From contig CAMBES010000023.1 of NCBI GenBank assembly GCA_945865855.1, positions 1 through 14,279 on the forward strand: a stretch of DNA of 14,279 nt. The letters run 5' to 3'. Below, one piece after another: positions 13,933 to 14,279 of this stretch. The stretch is from Rhizobium sp. Q54 (GTDB taxonomy: Bacteria; Pseudomonadota; Alphaproteobacteria; Rickettsiales; UBA1997). The notes under the pieces are model-generated. The model worked only from the letters and a program-made list of their open reading frames with translations. It did no database searches and was not told where the DNA came from. The translations under genes were made by a program, and so were the position numbers. Numbering within the stretch: the stretch's first letter is position 1; each line of letters opens with the position of its first letter.

Positions 13933-13969
13933 TTGACTTTTTTTAGTCGATAACTTTAATGCGCCGCCC
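13933..13969 (+). promoter_or_regulatory. rplM promoter with GC-rich discriminator
   Basis: TTGACT (13933-13938) and TTTAAT (13955-13960) each match the sigma-70 consensus at five of six positions and are separated by 16 bp. GCGCCGCCC (13961-13969) follows directly, as in the promoter proposed upstream of rpmH. Transcription should start near 13967, leaving a leader of about 48 bases. Confidence 0.6.
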
Positions 13970-13977
13970 TTCACATA

Positions 13978-13991
13978 CCAGGCGGTCCTGG
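13978..13991 (+). promoter_or_regulatory. Leader hairpin upstream of rplM
   Basis: CCAGG (13978-13982), the loop CGGT and CCTGG (13987-13991) form a perfect 5-bp GC-rich hairpin in the short leader, 23 bases before the ATG. GGCGG (13981-13985) could also pair with CCGCC (13964-13968), which would exclude the hairpin, but only if transcription starts upstream of 13964. L13 is known to repress its own rplM-rpsI message in E. coli, so a regulatory leader is plausible; the role here is inference. Confidence 0.35.
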
Positions 13992-14014
13992 ATCTTATTT
14001 AAAATTCCTAAAAA

Positions 14015-14279
14015 ATGCTTAAAACTTACTCAGCAAAACCGAGCGAAATCGAAAGAAAATGGTGGCTAGTTGATGCCGAAGGACTTGTTGTTGGGCGCGT
14101 CGCTTCCATCATCGCAAATATCTTGCGCGGTAAACATAAGGCTACTTTTACTCCGCATCTTGATTGCGGTGATCACGTCGTAATTATCAATGCTGAAAAA
14201 ATAAAACTTACCGGCAAAAAATATGCTGAGAAACTTTACTATTGGCACACTGGTTACCCAGGCGGTATTAAAGATAGAA
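14015..14279 (+). CDS. rplM: 50S ribosomal protein L13, N-terminal part (runs off the right edge)
   Basis: The first 88 codons of L13 are present, an early-assembling protein of the large ribosomal subunit. Family features include an alphaproteobacterial-style opening KTYSAKPSEIERKWWLVDAE (3-22), VGRVASIIA, LRGKHKATFTPHLDCGDHVV (37-56), INAEKIKLTGKK (58-69) and YYWHTGYPGGIK at the edge. The whole protein is normally about 150 residues, so a little over half is shown, and rpsI would be expected next. The ATG at 14015 is supported by the match starting at residue 2. No strong Shine-Dalgarno sequence is visible. Confidence 0.96.
   Translation, partial: MLKTYSAKPSEIERKWWLVDAEGLVVGRVASIIANILRGKHKATFTPHLDCGDHVVIINAEKIKLTGKKYAEKLYYWHTGYPGGIKDR

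Noticed and set aside
13645..13974. Minus-strand open frame crossing the tRNA gene
   Set aside because: It runs through the tRNA and the end of the transporter gene in antisense, so it is not a credible gene.

Overview
The window reads as a core chromosomal segment of an AT-rich alphaproteobacterium. Codon use is similar throughout, and I see no transposase, phage, CRISPR, toxin or defence gene. The alphaproteobacterial call rests on four things: the style of RNase D, ApaG and L13; a cbb3-oxidase maturation set (fixH, ccoI, ccoS); a SPOR lipoprotein next to a DacF-type carboxypeptidase; and a GTCATTGCGAG-type palindromic repeat of a kind common in Rickettsiales and relatives. The intact trpF and the pilus/secretion ATPase do not fit a strongly reduced Rickettsia-like parasite. 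A host-associated or free-living relative with a moderately small genome is my inference, not a demonstrated fact.

Layout. On the minus strand, positions 1-3088 read leftward: a GspE/PilB-family ATPase, apaG, a 75-bp palindromic repeat, a shortened tsaB, and the start of rnd, which overlaps tsaB and runs off the window. gltX diverges from the ATPase at 3170. A second imperfect palindrome (4591-4662) separates gltX from a compact plus-strand run: rpmH, rnpA, fixH, ccoI, ccoS (4760-8219). These genes touch or overlap, so ribosome and RNase P genes appear linked to copper loading of cbb3 oxidase. After an 88-bp gap comes a second tight run (8308-13782): a SPOR lipoprotein, an unrecognised lipoprotein, a D-Ala-D-Ala carboxypeptidase, ybaB, trpF and a KimA-like transporter. 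The last part holds tRNA-Arg(UCU) and the start of rplM, which runs off the right edge. No stretch longer than 300 bases lacks a gene.

How the genes work together. CcoI exports copper, and CcoI, FixH and CcoS help assemble cbb3 oxidase; its structural genes are not in the window. RpmH and RnpA serve translation and tRNA processing. TsaB, GltX and tRNA-Arg also serve translation. The two lipoproteins and the carboxypeptidase probably act together on the cell wall.

The most distinctive signals are these. The rpmH and rplM promoters share an exact TGCGCCGCCC block immediately after the proposed -10 box, at almost the same distance from the start codon (55 and 54 bp). tsaB seems to have lost its middle about 90-100 residues in frame. 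rnpA is followed by fixH-ccoI-ccoS in place of yidC. A 9-bp inverted repeat flanks the tRNA. I found no clearly new multi-gene system.
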